Shown: in pieces, positions 58,533 through 62,713 of the stretch
Numbering within the stretch: position 1 is the stretch's first letter
Layout of the letters: every line of letters starts with the position of its first letter
NCBI RefSeq assembly: GCF_000502835.1
Contig: NZ_AYVL01000004.1
Span: 414,236-476,948, forward strand
Source: Mesorhizobium sp. LSJC280B00
GTDB taxonomy: Bacteria; Pseudomonadota; Alphaproteobacteria; Rhizobiales; Rhizobiaceae
Length of the DNA stretch: 62,713 nucleotides
Direction of reading: 5' to 3'
Translations under genes and position numbers: made by a program
Notes under the pieces: model-generated
The model's input: only the letters and a program-made list of their open reading frames with translations
Told to the model about the DNA's origin: nothing
Database searches by the model: none

Positions 58533-59620
58533 ATGGAATTCTTTTGTGGACTGGATGTTGCGATGGACGAGACGGCGGTGTGCGTCGTCGACGATCGCGG
58601 CGCGGTGCATCTGCAGGCGACGGCCTTGACCGATCCCGACGCGCTGTTGGCGGTGTTGAAGCCTTTCCTGCGGCGGCTGAGAAGGTCGGCCACGAGGCCG
58701 GTTCGCTGTCGCCCTGGCTGCATCCGGAACTGCTGAAGCTGCAGCTTCCGGCAGTGTGCCTGGAGACGCAGCACGTGCGCGCGGCGATGTCGACGCAACG
58801 CAACAAGACCGACGCGGCCGATGCCCTGGGCATTGCCCATATCATGCGCACCGGCTGGTTCCGGCACGCGCACATCAAGTCGGAAGCCCGTTATCGGATG
58901 CGGTTGCTGCTGACGCACCGGCGCAATCTGAAGCGCAAGTTCCTCGATCTGGAGAGTGCTATCCGCCATTCGCTCAAGAGCTTCGGCATTCGCCTGAGCA
59001 AGGTCGGCCGGAAGGCTTTCGACCAGGCTGCGCGCGATGCGACGACCGGGGCTACGCTGACGTCAGAGCTGATGGACGCCATGCTGACGGCACGCGCCGC
59101 GCTGTGGAAGCAGTACTGCCGGCTGCACGAGCTGGCCGTGAGGTTCGTCGCCCGCGACGAGCTGTGCCGCCGCTTCATGGCGATCCCCGGCGTCGGCCCG
59201 GTGACGGCGCTGAGCTTCATGACGGCGGTCGAGGACCCGTCCCGCTTCCGCCGCTCGCGCGATGTTGCTGCTTACTTCGGCCTGACATCGCGGCGCTGGC
59301 AGTCGGGCACCTCGATCGACTCGCAGGGCCGAATATCGAAGGCCGGCGACGCGGACGTCCGACGCGCCCTCTACGAGGCGGCGTCGGCGCTGATGACGCG
59401 CTTCCGCGGCAAGGACAAGCTCAGGACCTGGGGAACGATGCTCGCGAAGCGGGGCAATCACCGCAAGGCGACCGTCGCGGTGGCGCGCAAGCTGGCGGTG
59501 ATCATGCACGCGATGTGGACGGACGGGACCTGCTATGTCGGCGACCCGGCGGCGAACGAAGCCGACCTTGTTGCGCGCGCCCGGGTCAAGGCCTGGGAGA
59601 CGCTTGGCGCAGCCCGATGA
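58533..59620 (+). mobile_element. IS110-family transposase, copy 2, with one frameshift
   Basis: The N-terminal RuvC-like (DEDD) part starts at ATG 58533: MEFFCGLDVAMDETAVCVVD. Near 58661-58670 the coherent frame moves by -1 and then stays open to 59620: EKVGHEAGSLSPWL, CLETQHVRAAMSTQRNKTDA (catalytic Asp residues), and the C-terminal transposase domain IPGVGPVTALSFMTAVEDP and [15 protein letters not shown]. Apart from that single shift, all domains are present and unbroken. It is either inactivated once or expressed by frameshifting. The DEDD and Ser-domain transposases of this family use a bridge RNA to pick target and donor. Confidence 0.85.
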
Positions 59621-60129
59621 ACGACGCAACCACGCTTGACGCGCAACGCCGGCGCGGCATGACAGACGCAAACTGAACACACGAGCTCCGCTGCGAAGCG
59701 GATGAGGACCGGTGCAGACCAGGAACGACGGGACGCACGCTATCTTGCTTGCGGCCGAGCCGATCGAAAGACGGCCGGACCGCGTTGGACTGCCTGTGAC
59801 GATGCCCCGTGAATCCGATGGAAAGATGCACCCCGACGGCAAAAGCGCTGCCAGCATGCAGCCCGAAAACGCCGTCGGCGAGTGCGCAGGACTGCACGGC
59901 GCACCGGATCTCGGCCGCTTCCCGGGAAAGCATGTTGCGGAAAGCCGCAAAGTGTTTTTGAGTAGAAAAGAGGAGAGACGACGATGGTAAAAAGAGTACC
60001 GGAAGCACAACCGATTAGGACGGCTCTCCTAATCGGGCTCGCCACAGAGATCGACCGCCGAGAGTGGTAGAGGTGCAAGGAATCTGAGAGCCTGACAGCG
60101 TATTTGTTCACTGCGGTCAGGAGAGATTC
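59621..60129. other. Non-coding block before IS110 copy 3 (candidate guide-RNA region)
   Basis: 59698-60129 is homologous to, and exactly as long as (432 nt), 58101-58532. A perfect 10-bp stem, CCGATTAGGA (60011-60020) and TCCTAATCGG (60027-60036), closes a 6-nt loop about 95 nt before the transposase start. The conserved 36-nt segment precedes it at 59978-60013. Good candidate for the left end and bridge RNA of copy 3. Confidence 0.5.
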
Positions 60130-61212
60130 ATGAACAGCCCGGTTTACATTGGCCTTGATGCGTCGCTGGATGAGACGAGCATCTGCGTGGTCGACCACGA
60201 TGGCAAAATCGTGTTCGAGACGAAGGCGGAGAGCCATCCAGAGGCGCTCCACTGCGCTTTGAAGGGTTACGTGGAGCGCGCTCAGCGCATCGGCATCGAG
60301 GCGTCTTCGATAGGCGTCTGGCTGGCGCGTGAGCTGCTGTTCCGGAAGCTGCCGGTGATCGTCGTCGAGGCCCGTCACATGCGCACGAGCCTGAGCGCTA
60401 TGCGCAACAAGACCGACAAGAACGATGCGCGCGGCATTGCGCAAATGATGCGCATGGGGTGGTTTCGTGCCGTCCACGTCAAGGGCGTGGAGAACCAGCG
60501 GTTTCGCACGATGCTGGCCAATCGCAAGCTGCTCAAGCGCAAGCTGGTGGATCTCGAGAACCACATTCGCGGCTCGCTTCGGGTGCATGGCTTGAAGGTT
60601 GGCGCAATCGGCCGGCACGAGTTCGAGGCCCGCGGGCGCGAACTGCTGGACGGCGCCGATTTCGCCTTCGAAGGGATGATCGACAGCCTGCTGGCTGTCC
60701 GTAGCGCGGTCATTGAAGGCTACGAACGGCTGCACACGATGCTGCTCAAAGCTGTCGCCGCCGATCCTGTCTGCCGGCGCTTCATAACCGTGCGTGGCGT
60801 CGGACCGGTTGCGGCTTTGACCTTCAAGGTAGCGATCGATGATCCGCATCGGTTCACACGTTCTCGAAACGTCGGCGCTCATTTTGGCCTGACCCCGAGA
60901 ACGCCATCAGACCGGCAGCTCGATCGACTTCACTGGGCGCGCATCGCCAAGCAGGGCGACATGACTGCACACGAGTCGCTGTGCGAGGCGGCGGCCATGT
61001 TGCTGCGCTCGCGCCGCGGCTCGACCCTCAAGGCGTGGGGGCTCAAGATAGCCAAGAAGCGCTCGATGCTGTGCGCGATCACAGCAGTCGCCCGCAAGCT
61101 TGCCGCCATCCTGCACCGCATGTGGCTTGACGGCAGTGTGTTCGATCCAGGCGCCGGGGCGGTTGTCACGCCGGCGATGCGCGCAACGCTGAAGGCATTG
61201 AGAACGGCTTGA
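60130..61212 (+). mobile_element. IS110-family transposase, copy 3, intact
   Basis: A 360-residue complete IS110-type transposase. The DEDD residues are visible: Asp10 (YIGLDAS), Glu57 (IGIEASS), Asp96 and Asp99 (NKTDKNDARG). The C-terminal domain contains VRGVGPVAALTFKVAIDDP and TRSRNVGAHFGLTP, the IS116/IS110/IS902 signature. The ATG at 60130 follows AGGAGAGATTC. The protein is clearly diverged from copies 1 and 2, so it is a different element although its upstream non-coding block matches. Length is normal for the family. Probably active. Confidence 0.93.
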
Positions 61213-61853
61213 CGATGGTCGCGTCCCGACAGTTTTGAGGAGGTTCTGAGGTCTGAATTAAAAGAGTTCCCGTGCTCACGGGCGGCGTCCAGGCAGGGCG
61301 TTGGATGAGACTGAGTCCGCTATCTTGCCGGCATCCGCCCGTCACCGGGATGAATGCGCCGTGATCGCTAGGACCGTCTCGTCATGAGGCCATTGATATG
61401 GCCCGAAGGAGAGCATGCGACGGCTGATTTGAGCCGAGCGCGTAGTAACGCAGGGACCCTGCCGAGGGAAGCGTGGTTGCAAGAAGCCACGAGTTTACGG
61501 GTGACTGTGAAGCAGAATTGGAGATGTCATGCAGCCGGAAAGTCATTATTGTAGTTGACATCAGGGGCCCGATTAGTAAGGCAAGATAAAGCGAGCTGGC
61601 GCTCGCACTCGCTTCGCTCGTAAGTGTCTGTCTGCACATTGTTTTTTCCGACGTATGCTAACGCCAGGCTGAATGACGCGAGGTGCGGATGATGCCGGCT
61701 GGTTCGCTATCCTGTTGATCTGAAAAGCAAAGATGCGGTGTCGCAGCGATGTGCGATCCGCCGTTTTACGCCGCAGCAAGTCTTTGTGCGCCATAGCACA
61801 CTCGGCAATCCAGCCATCTTGAAGCGCGAAATCCGACTGCCGATGCTGTCGTT
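61213..61853. other. Non-coding stretch with a run of hairpins
   Basis: No gene is supported. Between 61388 and 61491 there are at least five adjacent stem-loops: GGCCAT/ATGGCC (61388-61403), CGGCT/AGCCG (61421-61436), GCGT/ACGC (61440-61451), GCAG/CTGC (61450-61462), and CGTGGTT/AAGCCACG (61472-61491). A further inverted repeat is GATGTCA (61523-61529) with TGACATC (61556-61562). This may be the right end of IS110 copy 3, an origin-of-transfer region for the relaxase, or part of another structured RNA. Confidence 0.45.
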
Positions 61854-62713
61854 ATGGCAGATCGTGACAGCGACAGATTCCAGGTTCGCACCGGCCGGAC
61901 GCGGGATGGCGGCGCGCCGGTCAATTCGCGCACGCTGCCCTTCGTGCGCCAGGTCGAGATCGCTGTCCGCAAGCAAGGCGGCAATCCCTATCGCATCGGC
62001 GGAAGCAGCGGTGCCGGGAAGGGGAGTGGCCGCTTCAACGCCCGCGGCCGCGGCGGCAAGGTGGCGGCAGGGTTGCCAAAGGATGGTGGCGGTTGGAAGC
62101 AGGACGGCAATGGCATCCGCTTTCGCTCGCGCCGCGTCGTGGTGAAGGCACGTGTGGTCAAGCTGCCGGGGCGAGGGAAGGCCGCCGGGCGCGGCCAAAA
62201 GTTCGTGACGACGAGCAAGGCTGTCGATGCGCATCTGCGCTATCTCCAGCGCGACGGCGTCACCAGAGACGGCGAGAAGGGCAGGGTATACTCGGCCGTC
62301 GACGACGAGGCCGACAGCAAGGCCTTCGTCGAGCGCGGCCGCGGCGACCGGCATCAGTTCCGTTTCATCGTTGCGCCGGAGGATGCCGCCGAGATGCAAG
62401 ACCTGCGCTCATTCACCCGCGATCTCATGCAGCAGATGGAAGCCGACCTTAACACGCGCCTCGACTGGATCGCTATTGACCATCACAACACCGGCCATCC
62501 GCACACCCATGTGCTGCTGCGCGGCGTCACCGACGACGGCAAGATCCTGAACATCGCCGGCGACTACATCGCCCATGGCATTCGTCACCGGGCAAGCGAG
62601 CTGGTCGAACGGGAACTCGGCCTGCAAAGCGAGGTCGAGGTCGCCCGCAAGCTGGCCAACGAAGTCGGGGCCGAACGGCTGACCCGGCTCGACCGCATGC
62701 TGATTGCCGAACA
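61854..62713 (+). CDS. VirD2-like relaxase (N-terminal part, runs off the window)
   Basis: An open frame of 286 codons with no stop before the window end. It begins MADRDSDRFQVRTGRTRDG. A Gly/Arg-rich region leads to AVDAHLRYLQRDGVTRDGEK, typical of rhizobial relaxases. Motif III is HHNTGHPHTHVLLRG, with the metal-binding His residues at 215, 217 and 219. The protein would nick oriT and pilot DNA during conjugation. The ATG at 61854 has no strong ribosome-binding site, so the start is less certain than the family. The C-terminal DUF3363-type half is expected beyond 62713. Confidence 0.88.
   Translation, partial: MADRDSDRFQVRTGRTRDGGAPVNSRTLPFVRQVEIAVRKQGGNPYRIGGSSGAGKGSGRFNARGRGGKVAAGLPKDGGGWKQDGNGIRFRSRRVVVKARVVKLPGRGKAAGRGQKFVTTSKAVDAHLRYLQRDGVTRDGEKGRVYSAVDDEADSKAFVERGRGDRHQFRFIVAPEDAAEMQDLRSFTRDLMQQMEADLNTRLDWIAIDHHNTGHPHTHVLLRGVTDDGKILNIAGDYIAHGIRHRASELVERELGLQSEVEVARKLANEVGAERLTRLDRMLIAE

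Noticed and set aside
61380..61530. Group II intron
   Set aside because: No domain V-like hairpin with the GAGCCG/GGUUC pattern and no reverse transcriptase gene were seen; only a general structured region can be claimed.
1..62713. CRISPR array, rRNA operon or prophage structural module
   Set aside because: No regularly spaced repeats, no rRNA sequence and no capsid, tail or terminase-like proteins were seen. The Gp37/Gp68-like protein alone does not make a prophage.

Overview
The window looks like a Mesorhizobium-type alphaproteobacterium (order Hyphomicrobiales). This is judged from the high GC content, the dense arrays of CUT2-type sugar ABC transporters with LacI, GntR and ROK regulators, the rhizobial style of the proteins, and a VirD2-like relaxase beside IS110 transposases. 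No rRNA or complete tRNA is present to confirm it. There is no CRISPR array.

Layout. (1) 1-620: wreckage of an MFS permease gene and a DUF1275 gene. (2) 1.0-26.4 kb: a large sugar/sugar-acid block. It holds two CUT2 transporters (one with two tandem binding proteins), four short-chain dehydrogenases (one lacking the catalytic Tyr, one strongly degenerate), an aldose 1-epimerase, two enolase-superfamily acid dehydratases, a two-subunit transketolase, an SMP-30 lactonase, a 2-hydroxyacid dehydrogenase and an unusual 2-oxoacid dehydrogenase (E1alpha-E1beta-lipoyl fusion plus an E2-like protein without the catalytic His). A LacI and a GntR regulator lie inside the block. Five copies of an AT-rich palindrome and two copies of a TTGATACCGGTACCA operator suggest two interleaved regulons. 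(3) 26.4-27.7 kb: decayed amino-acid permease and LysR genes. (4) 27.7-35.3 kb: a ROK-regulated CUT2 transporter flanked by two SGNH acyl-ester hydrolases and closed by a terminator. (5) 35.7-48.6 kb: a LacI-regulated cluster joining a CUT2 transporter to class III CoA-transferase, enoyl-CoA hydratase, DapA-type lyase/aldolase, aldehyde dehydrogenase, HAD phosphatase and GMC oxidoreductase genes.

(6) From about 48.65 kb the character changes at a tRNA 3'-end-like fragment. The rest looks like an integrative or conjugative element: a DUF5131 (three-Cys) / TcmP pair, small secreted proteins, a thermonuclease-excalibur protein, a membrane coiled-coil plus PAN-domain pair, frameshifted lipoproteins, a collagen-like remnant, three IS110 copies (one wrecked, one with a single frameshift, one intact) with conserved non-coding blocks, and the start of a relaxase that runs off the window.

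How the genes may work together (inference): sugars or acylated sugars are imported by CUT2 transporters, oxidised by SDRs to lactones, opened by the lactonase and dehydrated by the enolase-family enzymes. The resulting 2-oxo or 2-hydroxy acids would feed the 2-hydroxyacid dehydrogenase, the fused 2-oxoacid dehydrogenase and the transketolase. All five binding-protein genes are followed by a stable hairpin without a U-tract, as expected for raising binding-protein mRNA above that of the other transporter subunits.
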